Of a stretch of DNA of 32,984 nt, positions 8,938 through 18,685 are shown piece after piece. The notes beneath the pieces are model-generated. The model saw only the letters and a list, made by a program, of their open reading frames with translations. It did not search any database and was not told the origin of the DNA. The stretch lies in NCBI GenBank assembly GCA_903824045.1, contig CAIJVD010000021.1, positions 1 through 32,984 on the forward strand, read 5' to 3'. Source of the DNA: an uncultured Chlorobiaceae bacterium (GTDB taxonomy: Bacteria > Bacteroidota > Chlorobiia > Chlorobiales > Chlorobiaceae). Within the stretch, counting starts at the first letter, position 1; each line of letters starts with the position of its first letter. Both the position numbers and the translations under genes were made by a program.

Positions 8938-9991
8938 CGTGATTCCTGCCTGATCATATGCCTGTTGACTGCCAGGCTTTTCCTGTAGAGCGCTTCAGTA
9001 TCGAGCCAGCCGTCATCGGTTCCAAAGGGGGTCTCAAGCAGGTCGTGCGTCAGGTAGCGGAAGGTGTCGAGCCCGCACGGCGCAGGAGCGGGGGAGGCCG
9101 CCGCTGCAAGCATGGCATAAAACCCGAGGCTGACGCCGCTTTCAAATGCCGAGCTGAATACCGACAGCAGGTTCTTCTCCCTGCCAAGAGCCGCAAAGCG
9201 CATTGCAGCATTAATTCCGCCAAGGCGGTTCGGCTTCAGGATAAGGGCGCGAAGTGAGTTTTCCGGAAGGGTGTCGAGCAGCTCCGGCTGCTGCCAGAGG
9301 GTTTCGTCGAGCGCAGAGAGGGAGCCCGTCCGGGAGTGGAACTCCCCGATAAGCCGAGGTTCCTGGAGGGGCTCTTCGATGTAGGCGACGCTCCCTTCAG
9401 GGATGGTGCGGGCAAAAGCAACTGCGTCGTCGAGCGAGAGCGACTGGTTCAAATCGAGCCGCAGTTCGATGCCGCCGCCGAAGGTGCGGTGAAGTTCTGT
9501 GATGGTTTCGGCACTTTCAGAGAGGGCAGCGGGAGTGACCTTCAGCTTGAAGGCGCGGTAGCCGGTGTTGAAGAGCTTTTGCGCTCTCGCTATGACTGCC
9601 TGGGTACCCCCGAAGAGCAGAGCATTGAGGGGAACCTCATTCGTTTCTGTGGAGAGGGGCGCAAACGGAGAGCATCCTCTCTCGGCAGCATCGAGATTGA
9701 TCATGGCCATCTCCACCCCTGTGCGGACCGAAGGGTAGAGCTTCAGGGGGAGCGTGCCGCTGCGGGTAAAATCGTGTTCCGAGAGGAGTGCAACAAGCTG
9801 CCCCTCGGCCGCTTCGAGCGTTTCCTTGTGCAGGCCGGGAAGCGGGGCAATTTCGCCAAAGCCAACAAGTGACTCGTCAGCACTTTTCAGGGCCAGAAGA
9901 GCTCCCTCCCTATGGAGGAGCCGGAGTCCCCTGACGGTAACCGGCTCGGTGAAAGGGATGGAGTATCGGTAGAGTGTGGCGTGAGAGGCTC

Positions 9992-9995
<4 letters not shown>
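8925..9995 (-). CDS. menC: o-Succinylbenzoate synthase
   Basis: MenC dehydrates SHCHC to o-succinylbenzoate. This 356-residue enolase-superfamily enzyme shows the expected active-site set. The KxK pair is Lys150/Lys152 (FKLKV), the metal ligands are Asp181 (LDLN), Glu207 or Glu208 (YIEEPL) and Asp230 (LDETL), and the second catalytic lysine is Lys254 (LKPNRLGG). It overlaps menB by 4 bases (ATGA) and menE by 13 bases, implying coupled translation. The residue pattern would also fit dipeptide epimerases, but the gene neighbours decide for MenC. Confidence 0.92.
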
Positions 9996-10813
<818 letters not shown>

Positions 10814-10818
10814 AGTCG

Positions 10819-11643
10819 TTATGGTTCTTGCTGTTTGAAAAAATGGTGCAAACGCTCCACGAAAAGCTCCCGTTCCTCAAGCTGCAAGGCATGGCCGCAG
10901 CGGGGAAGGATTTCGCAGTCGGAGCCAAGGCATAACTTAACCATTTGGCGTGCAATCTCAACGTACCGCTCGTCTTTTTCCCCTGCAAAAAAGCGTACCG
11001 GCAGAGGGTTTTCCTGCAGGGCATCCCACATCGACGGCTGGTTTCCGGTGCCGAGAAGCCGAAGTGCACGAGCAAGGTTTTGCGGGTCGTTGATTTTGCG
11101 CAGTCGCTCCACCGCTCTATATGCCGGGTGGTTTCGGAGCGTGGAGAAGAGCGTCTGGCTGTACCACGCTTCGATGAATCCGGTAAAGTTTCTTTCGATC
11201 TTGCGAGCGATGCCCTCGTCGCTCGCCCGCCGGGCGATGCGCTCCTCCTCCGTCCGGAGGCCGGGTGATGCCGAGATGATGGCCGCCTGTGAGAAAAGGT
11301 CGGGGTGGCGAAGCAGCAGAGCAAGAGCGATGCGCCCTCCCATCGAGTATCCGACCAGCCGGTATGGCCGGGATGGCCTCTGGCGAACAAGGCAGGCAAG
11401 AGCCTCAACCGTCCGGTCAAAATACCCTTCCATCAAAAAGTCCGGTGCGATGAACGAACCTCCATGCCCCGGCAGATCAACCATCACACAGCAATACCTT
11501 TCCTGAAGTTTCTGTGCGATCGGCAGCCAGTCACTTCCCGATCCCAGAAACCCGTGAAGGAAGATAATCTGAGGCTGCGATTCCGCCCCGAGGGTGGCGA
11601 AGTGCAGCGGGATATCCGGTGAAGGTGTTGCCATGAGAGCCAT
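10819..11643 (-). CDS. menH: SHCHC synthase, alpha/beta hydrolase MenH
   Basis: MenH eliminates pyruvate from SEPHCHC to give SHCHC. This 274-residue alpha/beta hydrolase has the LHGFLGS turn (29-35), the nucleophile elbow GYSMGGR with Ser100, an acid at Asp224 (GEKDERY) and His251 (CGHALQLEE), a complete triad. A start at 11634 (MATPSPD) is equally possible and would remove three residues. The gene sits between menD and menB, exactly where MenH is expected. The 103-base gap after menD is the largest in the operon and could hold an internal promoter, but no clear -35/-10 pair is visible. Confidence 0.9.
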   Translation of the reverse strand: MALMATPSPDIPLHFATLGAESQPQIIFLHGFLGSGSDWLPIAQKLQERYCCVMVDLPGHGGSFIAPDFLMEGYFDRTVEALACLVRQRPSRPYRLVGYSMGGRIALALLLRHPDLFSQAAIISASPGLRTEEERIARRASDEGIARKIERNFTGFIEAWYSQTLFSTLRNHPAYRAVERLRKINDPQNLARALRLLGTGNQPSMWDALQENPLPVRFFAGEKDERYVEIARQMVKLCLGSDCEILPRCGHALQLEERELFVERLHHFFKQQEP

Positions 11644-11746
11644 GAATGGTTAGGGGGTGGCAGCCGCCAGGATGAAAGAGTGTCACTGTAATATATGAAG
11701 CTCGATCACGTGCAGAAAATAATCCGGTTTTTCAATTCGACCCCGT

Positions 11747-13471
11747 TCAGAGGGTTTTGAATTTTGCCTGGAGGGCGCGGTGGAGGTTGAGGTTCTCCGG
11801 GCGGGTCGTCTCGACTTCGATAACGACGCTTCGGCTGCTGGTGAGGGCTGCTTTGTAGGTGTCGGTGAACTCCCGGTTCGTTATTGGGTGGGCGTAGTCG
11901 AGCGCGAATGTTCTGGCGGCCAGTTCGATGCTGAAGTTCTGGGGGGTGGCAAAGCACTCGTCGAGCCGGTCGGTTACTTTCGCTACGGGGAGGAAGGAGA
12001 AGATGCCTCCGCCGTGGTTGTTCAGGACGATGACAATCAGGCGGTTCCATGCGTGGTTGAGCAGAGAGAGGGCGTTCAGGTCGTGCAGGAAGGAGATGTC
12101 GCCGATGAGCAGGGTTGTGGGTGCCTGAAGTCCGGCAGCGAAGCCGGCGGCGGTGGAGATGATGCCGTCGATGCCGCTTGCCCCGCGGTTCAGTGCGGTG
12201 CGGAGCGGTGTTTTCGTCACCGGTGCAGCGAACAGGTTCATGTTCCGGGCCGGCATGCTGTTCGAGACGAAGATGGCGTGATTGTCGCCCGTGAGGGTTG
12301 AGACGATGCGTGCGGCAGATACCTCATTGACCGCACCGTCAGGAGAGCAGGCTTCCGCCTCGATCGTCCTGGCGGCTTCAGAAAAGAGTCTGCTGCACTC
12401 GGTGCTTTGGCCGGGTTTGCGGCAGCCCTGGAGTGCTGCGGCAACCGATGCCGGCGAGGCTTCGACATTCAGGGTGACGTTGTGGTCCGGGCTGAAGCGT
12501 CCGGGGTGCTCTCTGACGACAGCGTAGTGAAGGGGCGGGTGTTTCCTGATGGTCAAGCCGGGCTGTTTGCCGATCAGGCCGCCGCCGAAATGGATGACGG
12601 CGTCCGGCTTGAACTGTTCGGTAAAGGGTTCGTTCAGGAAGGCGAGCTGCCATGGAAGGCAGTTTTTGGAGAGCCTGATGCCGGAGGTAAGGTCACAAAA
12701 CAGGGGGATCTCCAGCGATTCCGCAAGCTTTTCAACGGCTTCTGCATCGAGAGGGTTCTCCATGTATCCAGCGACAAGTAGCGGTTGCTCGGCATGAGCA
12801 AGAATCGCTCTGAGTGCATCGACTCCCTCCGGCGAGGGTTCCTGTCGGGGGATTTCGAAGCGGCACCATGGCTCGCTGGAGGCTCGCCACTCCGAAAGTG
12901 GCAGCGCCCAGGGATGGTCGGGGTCGGGCAATTCCGGTTCGAGGGGCTCGCGGAACGGAGCGTTGAGGTGTACCGGGCCGGCTGGTGAACGGAGGCTGCT
13001 TTTTACACTCTGGTCGACTGTCGAGAGCAGCGACTTGAGCGGCGTGTCGGTGCCGGGAGATGGCAATTCGAAGCTCCACCGGGTATAGTCGCCGAAGATG
13101 TTCTGCTGGCGTATAGTCTGGTTGGCGCCCGATTCAAGCAGCTCGAAGGGACGGTCGGCCGAGAGGATGATCATTGGCTGCTGGTCCATTGAGGCTTCAA
13201 CAACTGCCGGAAAATAGTTGGCCAGAGCGGTGCCCGAGGTGCAGATGAGCACGGCAGGCATGCCGGTTGCGCGTGCGTAGCCCAGGGCATAAAAGGCGGC
13301 GGAACGTTCGTCGGGGAACATCCTGAACCGGGCTCTGGGGTTGTTGGCTACAGCAAGGGTGAGCGGTGTGGAGCGCGAGCCGGGCGAGATGCAGAAGAGG
13401 TCGGCTCCCTGGCGGATCAGCTCTTCGACGATGATGCTGCTCCAGAGCGTGTTGATTTGCCGGGTGTTCAT
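11747..13471 (-). CDS. menD: SEPHCHC synthase (thiamine-diphosphate enzyme MenD)
   Basis: MenD joins 2-oxoglutarate-derived succinyl semialdehyde to isochorismate, the committed step of menaquinone synthesis. The 574-residue protein shows the N-terminal CISPGSRSTPLTLA signature, RQQNIFGDYTRWS, and a C-terminal thiamine-diphosphate motif GDISFLHDLNAL followed by NNHGGGIFSFLP. The start at 13471 (MNTRQINTLWS) is favoured because it overlaps the menF stop by 4 bases (ATGA) and fits the family N-terminus. The frame extends to 13528 but only as a shadow of menF. Length is typical (about 560-580). Confidence 0.95.
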   Translation of the reverse strand: MNTRQINTLWSSIIVEELIRQGADLFCISPGSRSTPLTLAVANNPRARFRMFPDERSAAFYALGYARATGMPAVLICTSGTALANYFPAVVEASMDQQPMIILSADRPFELLESGANQTIRQQNIFGDYTRWSFELPSPGTDTPLKSLLSTVDQSVKSSLRSPAGPVHLNAPFREPLEPELPDPDHPWALPLSEWRASSEPWCRFEIPRQEPSPEGVDALRAILAHAEQPLLVAGYMENPLDAEAVEKLAESLEIPLFCDLTSGIRLSKNCLPWQLAFLNEPFTEQFKPDAVIHFGGGLIGKQPGLTIRKHPPLHYAVVREHPGRFSPDHNVTLNVEASPASVAAALQGCRKPGQSTECSRLFSEAARTIEAEACSPDGAVNEVSAARIVSTLTGDNHAIFVSNSMPARNMNLFAAPVTKTPLRTALNRGASGIDGIISTAAGFAAGLQAPTTLLIGDISFLHDLNALSLLNHAWNRLIVIVLNNHGGGIFSFLPVAKVTDRLDECFATPQNFSIELAARTFALDYAHPITNREFTDTYKAALTSSRSVVIEVETTRPENLNLHRALQAKFKTL

Positions 13472-14886
13472 GCTTCCTGACGGGTTATGGCCAGAATATC
13501 CCCTATTTTCTGTTCGACCTCCTCCCATTCGGCATGGGGATCAGAGCCCTTGACAAGTCCTGCGCCTGAGTAGAGGGTGACAAACCGGTCTTTGACAAGC
13601 GCCGAGCGGATGGCGACACAGAATTCGGCGGCATCCCTGCTCATCCAGCCGACCGGGGCGGCATACCATCCGCGGTTGAATGGTTCGAGCTCCATGATGT
13701 TTCTCATCGCTTCCGCCTTGGGGACTCCGCCGACGGCAGGTGTGGGATGGAGGCGCTTGAGAATAGCGGTGTCGTTCCGGAATTCAGGCCTGAGGGTTGC
13801 GCTGCATCTGGTATAGAGATGGGCAAGACGGTTGAGCTGCAGAACGTGGAGCTCATTTTCCATATCGACCTCGCTACAGAGAGGGGAGAGTTCGCTGTGG
13901 ATCATCTCACTGACGAACTTGTGCTCCCTGATATCTTTTTCAGAGTTCAGCAGCAGATCAGAGGCATCCTGGTCGCTGCCGGTGATGCTCCTCTTCGAGA
14001 CCGTTCCGGCCAGGGCTTCTGTGAGAAGCCTGTCGCCGTTTCTGAGGTAGAGCCTTTCCGGGCTGAAGCTGAAAAAAGCATGATGTTCGGCCGGTTCAAA
14101 GTGAAACCGGTAAACTGCATTGTCGGGATAGGGGTAGCGGAGCTGAAAGAGCAGGGGCGAGAACTCGGAGCTGAATTCGAGAATGGTCTGGCGTGCAAGC
14201 GCGACCTTTTTCATGTCGCTCTCTTCGAATGACCGAAGCGCCTTCAGGCAGTTCTCCTTCCACGCGGGTTCATCGGGGTTGTAGGTGATGCCGAGCAGTT
14301 CCGGCAGCCTTGAGCCTGAAGAGTCGCCCCCAGTCGTAACCGTGTCGAGGATCGCGATGATCTGCTCTGTTTTGGCTTGGTGATCATCCCCGTTTTTCAG
14401 GAAGAGACGGCAGGAGAGGGAGAAGGTGTTATGCTCAAAAGCGAGTTCGACGAGCGGCAGAATAAAGGTAAACGATGAAAAACCTTTCCATGCAGGGTCA
14501 AGCTTCTCCTCGTTGTTGAAGCGGATCCCGCCGAAATAGCGGGCCATTGGCTCCTTTCCCTCAAACTGTCGCTGGAGCTCATCGAAACTGTTCTCGTTCT
14601 CTGACTCGTTCTCAGCGCTGATACTGTCGGCTATGCCGATACCGGCGACCGCAAAATTCCTTTCACGGTTCTGCCAGAAAATTTTTGGATATACCTGCTG
14701 CCGGGAGAGCCAAAGGGGGATGTCGGAGGGCTGGACAGGCTGGCGAAATGTTATGCGGCGGCTCAGGGAGTGGTCCAAACCATTTTCCTGATTGAAACGG
14801 GTTATGGACTCTCTAAGCGTTGCAACAGCCGATTTGAGGGACAGGGGTTCTTCGGATGGTGTAATGGTATGGTAAAACTCACTCAT
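13468..14886 (-). CDS. menF: Isochorismate synthase (menaquinone-specific)
   Basis: This enzyme converts chorismate to isochorismate, the first dedicated step toward menaquinone. The 472-residue protein has the chorismate-binding fold. Visible motifs are MKKVALAR (catalytic lysine region), LTEALAGT, HPTPAVGGVPK and the C-terminal SGAGLVKGSDPHAEWEEVEQKI segment. The N-terminal third is variable, as is usual in the family. It is the first gene of the six-gene men operon. A promoter is expected in the 118 bases between it and the TPR lipoprotein gene, but no convincing hexamers are visible. EntC/salicylate-type synthases share the fold; context favours MenF. Confidence 0.94.
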   Translation of the reverse strand: MSEFYHTITPSEEPLSLKSAVATLRESITRFNQENGLDHSLSRRITFRQPVQPSDIPLWLSRQQVYPKIFWQNRERNFAVAGIGIADSISAENESENENSFDELQRQFEGKEPMARYFGGIRFNNEEKLDPAWKGFSSFTFILPLVELAFEHNTFSLSCRLFLKNGDDHQAKTEQIIAILDTVTTGGDSSGSRLPELLGITYNPDEPAWKENCLKALRSFEESDMKKVALARQTILEFSSEFSPLLFQLRYPYPDNAVYRFHFEPAEHHAFFSFSPERLYLRNGDRLLTEALAGTVSKRSITGSDQDASDLLLNSEKDIREHKFVSEMIHSELSPLCSEVDMENELHVLQLNRLAHLYTRCSATLRPEFRNDTAILKRLHPTPAVGGVPKAEAMRNIMELEPFNRGWYAAPVGWMSRDAAEFCVAIRSALVKDRFVTLYSGAGLVKGSDPHAEWEEVEQKIGDILAITRQEA

Positions 14887-15004
14887 ATGCGTTTGTCGGC
14901 GTTGTAACTCTCAAACACGATGCGGCGCTCTGGCTGGAACAAACTCTTACAATAATTCATCAATATCGGTTTCCTTCGCTCGCCCCTCTCGTAATTCTGG
15001 CGGG

Positions 15005-15610
15005 CTATTTTCCGGGGATCTCCTTGTTGAGGTGGCGCTGCAGTGAAACGGCAAGATAATTGTTTTTCAGCAGAAGCCAGTCATAAATCGAGCGTGCTTC
15101 AGCCAATTTCCCGGTGCGCGCGCAGCAGACGGCAAGGTTGTAGTGGGCCTCCACGAACGCTGTGCTGTTATCTATCGACTGACGGTAATAATTTGCAGCC
15201 TTGTCAAGCTCATTAAGCTGCATGTAGACATTGCCAATATCGTAGAGCCGCAGCGAGTCTTTCGGAGCATGCTCAAGGTGTTTGCTGAAAAAGAGAAGTG
15301 CCTCAGGGTAGTTTTTCCTGTTGAAGGCAAGCGCACCCAGAGCGTGCGATGCATCATCAAGTTCCGGGTCTATGGCCAGCGCAGTGCGGTATGCCTCATC
15401 GGCTTCAGCGAACCGCTTGTCGTGCACATAGGCATTCCCGAGACGGACTTGCAGTGCCGCATCTTTCGGATTCTTCCATACCTGCTCGCGAAGCGTATTG
15501 ATATCGTCCGACTTCTTGCTGCATGATGAGAGCACGAAGAGGGTTGCCAGCAGAAGAGCGGAGAAGGTGGCGCGTATCCGGGCGCCTGAACATGGAGATG
15601 ATGATTTCAT
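15005..15610 (-). CDS. TPR-repeat lipoprotein
   Basis: The 201-residue protein has a lipoprotein signal peptide: basic residues near the N-terminus, a hydrophobic core, and lipobox LSSC with Cys30 to be acylated. After it come three to four tetratricopeptide repeats, for example the segments around AALQVRLGNAYV, DASHALGALAFN, LRLYDIGNVYMQ and VEAHYNLAVCCA. Such proteins usually scaffold envelope complexes; the specific partner is not visible. The ATG at 15610 is preferred over an upstream start at 15799 because it gives a proper signal peptide. It is divergent from the HMA-domain gene and upstream of, but not clearly co-transcribed with, menF. Confidence 0.8.
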   Translation of the reverse strand: MKSSSPCSGARIRATFSALLLATLFVLSSCSKKSDDINTLREQVWKNPKDAALQVRLGNAYVHDKRFAEADEAYRTALAIDPELDDASHALGALAFNRKNYPEALLFFSKHLEHAPKDSLRLYDIGNVYMQLNELDKAANYYRQSIDNSTAFVEAHYNLAVCCARTGKLAEARSIYDWLLLKNNYLAVSLQRHLNKEIPGK

Positions 15611-15770
15611 AGTGTTGCAATATAAGCACTCGCCGAGTGATCTGCCAATGTGGCGACTCTCTTTATCTGTTGCGCGTTTTGAATGCGGGAAAAATTTCCG
15701 AATTGAGCTCTCTGTCCGTACCTTGAACCGCAGGGTTTTATTAGAATGCGATGACAATGATTTTATCACT

Positions 15771-15977
15771 ATGAAAAACGAATTCCAGGTTATCGGCATG
15801 AGCTGCGGCGGATGTGAGCTGCTCGTTCGTGAGGCTCTTGAGGAGCTTGAGGGTGTTACGGCGGCGGAAGCCTCTTTCAGGAGCGGTGTGGTCTCGGTCG
15901 ATTATGACCCCCAGAGGGTAAGCGTTCCCGCACTGACATTGGCAATCGAAGAGCAGGGTTTCAAGGTGAAGGCCTGA
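15771..15977 (+). CDS. Small HMA-domain metal-binding protein (CopZ-like)
   Basis: This 68-residue protein is a single heavy-metal-associated domain with the metal site GMSCGGC (Cys12 and Cys15, the MxCxxC motif). The beta-alpha-beta pattern ends GFKVKA, typical of copper or zinc chaperones. No metal-exporting P-type ATPase lies in the window, so its delivery partner is unknown. The start is the ATG at 15771, since the longer open frame is not similar to the family. It is followed after 19 bases by the NYN gene, which has its own good ribosome-binding site. Copper is the most likely ligand, by family only. Confidence 0.82.
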   Translation: MKNEFQVIGMSCGGCELLVREALEELEGVTAAEASFRSGVVSVDYDPQRVSVPALTLAIEEQGFKVKA

Positions 15978-15996
15978 ATAACAGAAGAGAGGAATT

Positions 15997-16740
15997 ATGG
16001 CAGTCGAAAAATCAGAGCGCCTTGCCGTGCTTATCGATGCGGACAATACGCAGCCGGCAATCATCGAGGGGCTGCTTGCGGAGGTCGCCAAATACGGGAC
16101 GTCGAGCGTCAAGAGGATCTATGGTGACTGGACTACGACGGCACTCAGAGGGTGGAAGGAGGTGCTGCTCGAGTACTCTATCCAGCCCATACAGCAGTTC
16201 GGCTATACAAAAGGGAAGAATGCCACCGACAGTGCAATGATTATTGATGCTATGGACCTGCTCTATACGGGGAAGTTCCACGGCTTCTGCATTGTGTCGA
16301 GCGACAGCGACTTCACCAAACTCGCCTCGAGAATCCGGGAGTCGGGTCTGATTGTCTACGGATTCGGAGAGAAAAAGACACCGTCGCCTTTTGTTTCAGC
16401 ATGCGATAAGTTCATCTACACCGAGGTTCTTCGCGCAAAAATCAATGAGAACGAGTCGATAGCCAAAAAGTCGATGGCTGAGCTCAAGCAGGATACAAGG
16501 CTTGTCAGGCTGCTGAGAAACGCGGTCGAGGCCTCTTCGGACGAGAGCGGCTGGGCGCACCTTGCCACAACCGGCAGCAATATCGCCAAGCAGTCCTCTG
16601 AGTTCGATCCCCGCAACTACGGCTATGGCAAACTTGGGGAGTTGCTTGCGGCGACAAAGCTTTTTGATTTCGAAGAGAGGATCATCGGAGAGGGGCAGTC
16701 CAAGGCGATCTACATCCGCGATAAAAGAAAGAAAGCCTGA
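15997..16740 (+). CDS. NYN-domain (PIN-like) RNase with C-terminal OST-HTH/LOTUS domain
   Basis: The N-terminal domain (about residues 8-145) is a NYN/PIN-like nuclease fold with a full acidic set: Asp14 and Asp16 (LIDADN), Asp78 (NATDSAM), and Asp103/Asp105 (VSSDSDF). The C-terminal part (about 165-247) matches the OST-HTH/LOTUS winged-helix pattern, including FDPRNYGYGKLGELL and an IYIRDKRKK tail. Proteins with this architecture are thought to bind and cut RNA, but substrates in bacteria are largely unknown. The 247-residue length is typical. A strong Shine-Dalgarno (AGAGAGGA) precedes the ATG. A terminator hairpin follows directly. Confidence 0.88.
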   Translation: MAVEKSERLAVLIDADNTQPAIIEGLLAEVAKYGTSSVKRIYGDWTTTALRGWKEVLLEYSIQPIQQFGYTKGKNATDSAMIIDAMDLLYTGKFHGFCIVSSDSDFTKLASRIRESGLIVYGFGEKKTPSPFVSACDKFIYTEVLRAKINENESIAKKSMAELKQDTRLVRLLRNAVEASSDESGWAHLATTGSNIAKQSSEFDPRNYGYGKLGELLAATKLFDFEERIIGEGQSKAIYIRDKRKKA

Positions 16741-16747
16741 TAAACAA

Positions 16748-16775
16748 AAAAGCCTCCCCGTGTGGGAAGGCTTTT
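16748..16775. terminator. Bidirectional intrinsic terminator
   Basis: AAAAGCCTCCCC pairs with GGGAAGGCTTTT around a GTGT loop. The stem has 12 positions with one C-A mismatch. It serves the NYN gene (+), whose stop is 10 bases before the stem. It also serves tRNA-Asp (-), where the hairpin is followed by a run of six T. Confidence 0.8.
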
Positions 16776-16779
16776 GGAG

Positions 16780-16854
16780 CGGAGTTGACGGGGCTCGAAC
16801 CCGCGACCTCCTGCGTGACAGGCAGGCGCTCTAACCAAACTGAGCTACAACTCC
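16780..16854 (-). tRNA. tRNA-Asp (anticodon GTC)
   Basis: The 75-base cloverleaf folds cleanly. The acceptor stem is GGAGTTG/CAACTCC, the D arm GCTC/GAGC, the anticodon arm CCTGC-CTGTCAC-GCAGG with GTC, and the T arm GCGGG-TTCGAGC-CCCGT. The discriminator is G, as required for aspartate. The 3' CCA is not encoded (CTCC follows), so it must be added by the CCA-adding enzyme. Confidence 0.95.
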
Positions 16855-16868
16855 GTTAATGAGGAGTA

Positions 16869-16897
16869 AATGTAGGGAGCCGGCTTCTAATATCCAA
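16869..16897 (-). promoter_or_regulatory. Candidate promoter for tRNA-Asp
   Basis: On the minus strand, TTGGAT (16897-16892) and TACATT (16874-16869) are separated by exactly 17 bases. Each hexamer matches its consensus at four of six positions. The -10 ends 14 bases before the mature 5' end, a sensible leader length for a tRNA. Confidence 0.45.
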
Positions 16898-17040
16898 ATA
16901 GTATTTTCCTTTTCTTGTGGCATTACCGGTTCTTATCCCTGATGGTATTTTTCCGCAGCAGCTTGTTTTTTAATCGTTTAGTGCGCCCTTTCCGGTATTT
17001 CTCCCCTTGTCCGCCCGGTTGCCTGGTCTGGTGGGGGGGG

Positions 17041-17153
17041 ATTTCTCTCTTCGTTCGAAATGACAGCCGGGGGCGTGGGGCGAAATGACAAGCGAGGGCG
17101 GGGCTGGGGCTACCGATGTGTCATCTCGTCCCGACTTGTCGGCAGAGAGATCT
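17041..17153. repeat. Imperfect palindromic intergenic repeat
   Basis: The left end reads ATTTCTCTCTTCGTTCGAAA then TGACA (17041-17065). The right end (17119-17153) runs TGTCATCTCG through AGAGAGATCT. The two are related as reverse complements at their outer parts (TGTCATyTCG ... AGAGAGA). Between them, CGAAATGACAnGCG-type units recur at about 17056 and 17081. The arrangement looks like a dispersed REP/MITE-like element; a genome-wide search is needed to confirm it. Confidence 0.5.
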
Positions 17154-17299
17154 TCTGGCGTTTTTCAATGGCAACTGGCGGAAAAAATAGCTTTATACCG
17201 TACTATTTGGCCGGATTTTCCTAAATTTATTTTGCAGTTAGCCGATCGTGCCGAGAGAGGCCCCAATCCATTATTTCCATTATTATCAATAGTACCATT

Positions 17300-18643
17300 A
17301 TGGCTGTAACAGACCCGAGAAACTCTTTTACCGTTACCGATAACCGGACGGGAAAAACATGCGAACTTCCTCTTGAGAACGGGTGCATCCATACCATGGA
17401 TCTTCGCCAGATAAAGCTCTCGGACGATGATTTTGGCGTTTTGGGATACGATCCCGGATTTTTGAATACGGCCTCCTGCAAAAGCCGGATCACCTTTATT
17501 GACGGCGACAAGGGTATTCTCCGCTATCGCGGCTACCCGATCGAGCAGCTTGCCGAGCAGAGTTCCTTTCTTGAGACCGCATACCTGCTGATCAAGGGTG
17601 AGCTCCCCGACAAGGAGCGGCTGGCGGTCTGGACCCACAATATTCGCCACCACACCATGACTCATGCCAATCTGGTGAAGTTCATGGACGGGTTCCGTTA
17701 TGACGCCCATCCGATGGGCATTCTGGTCGGGACAGTCGGGGCGCTTTCGACATTCTACCGTGACGCCAAGGATATCGGCAACGAGGAGTCACGCAAGCTT
17801 CAGGTACGCCGGCTTATCGGAAAAATTCCTACGCTGGCCGCCATGAGTTTCCGCCACAGCCTCGGATTTCCCTATGTGCTGCCCGATAATGAGCTGAGCT
17901 ATGCCGGCAACTTTCTCTCCATGATGTTCAAGATGACCGAGTTGCGCTACAAGCCCAATCCGGTTTTCGAGCGTGCGCTCGATGTCCTTTTCATTCTTCA
18001 TGCCGATCACGAGCAGAACTGTTCAACCAATGCGGTTCGCGCAGTTGCAAGTTCCGGCGTTGACCCCTATACTGCACTGGCGGCAGGATGCGCTGCGCTC
18101 TACGGTCCGTTGCATGGTGGAGCAAACGAAGCGGTTATTCACATGCTGCTGAAGATCGGCTCGGTTGACAAGGTGCCGGAGTTCATCAAGTCGGTCAAGG
18201 ATGGAGAGGGCCGCCTGATGGGATTCGGCCACAGGGTCTACAAGAATTATGATCCTCGGGCAAAGATCATCAAGGATATCGCCTTCCAGGTCTTCGAAGA
18301 GACAGGGCGCAGCCCGCTGCTCGACATTGCGCTCGAGCTTGAGCGGATCGCTCTGGAGGATGAGTACTTCATCAACCGGAAGCTCTATCCCAATGTGGAC
18401 TTCTATTCCGGCCTGATCTACCAGGCGATGGGCTTCCCGATGGATATGTTCCCGGTTCTCTTTGCAATCGGCCGGATCCCCGGATGGCTTGCGCAGTGGA
18501 TAGAGCAGGTCAAGGACCCGGAGCAGAAGATCGCAAGGCCGCGCCAGATCTATCTTGGCGAGGATGCTCGCGATTTTGTGCCGATGGAGAAACGCCCGAA
18601 GATAAGGCTGGACGAGCAGAAGGCGGGTATCTGCAGGCTATAG
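17300..18643 (+). CDS. gltA: Citrate synthase
   Basis: This enzyme condenses acetyl-CoA with oxaloacetate to citrate. The 447-residue protein is a full-length Si-citrate synthase. The catalytic triad corresponds to His272 (GPLHGGANEA), His311 (GFGHRVYKNYDPRA) and Asp367 (NVDFYSG). The HADHEQNCST segment (234-243) supplies the substrate-binding histidine. The N-terminal extension before the core is like that of the larger, hexameric NADH-regulated enzymes. Green sulfur bacteria fix CO2 by the reductive TCA cycle using ATP-citrate lyase, so this gene gives them the oxidative direction. The gene stands alone; gatC begins 42 bases downstream. Confidence 0.95.
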   Translation: MAVTDPRNSFTVTDNRTGKTCELPLENGCIHTMDLRQIKLSDDDFGVLGYDPGFLNTASCKSRITFIDGDKGILRYRGYPIEQLAEQSSFLETAYLLIKGELPDKERLAVWTHNIRHHTMTHANLVKFMDGFRYDAHPMGILVGTVGALSTFYRDAKDIGNEESRKLQVRRLIGKIPTLAAMSFRHSLGFPYVLPDNELSYAGNFLSMMFKMTELRYKPNPVFERALDVLFILHADHEQNCSTNAVRAVASSGVDPYTALAAGCAALYGPLHGGANEAVIHMLLKIGSVDKVPEFIKSVKDGEGRLMGFGHRVYKNYDPRAKIIKDIAFQVFEETGRSPLLDIALELERIALEDEYFINRKLYPNVDFYSGLIYQAMGFPMDMFPVLFAIGRIPGWLAQWIEQVKDPEQKIARPRQIYLGEDARDFVPMEKRPKIRLDEQKAGICRL

Positions 18644-18685
18644 AGCGCTGGCCACTGTTTTTATAAATTTTCTATCAGAATCACT

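Larger units (their letters stand above)
16855..17299. other. Intergenic region between tRNA-Asp and citrate synthase
   Basis: No gene is supported in these 445 bases. They hold the tRNA promoter at the left and an AT-rich stretch to about 16980. A pyrimidine-rich stretch with a run of G (17033-17040) follows, then the imperfect inverted/tandem repeat at 17041-17153. The citrate synthase leader at 17154-17299 shows no convincing promoter hexamers and no strong Shine-Dalgarno. Confidence 0.6.

Noticed and set aside
11700-11715. CACGTG core in the menD-menH gap, considered as a parS or bound palindrome
   Set aside because: The flanks do not fit the parS consensus TGTTNCACGTGAAACA, and no other copy is nearby.
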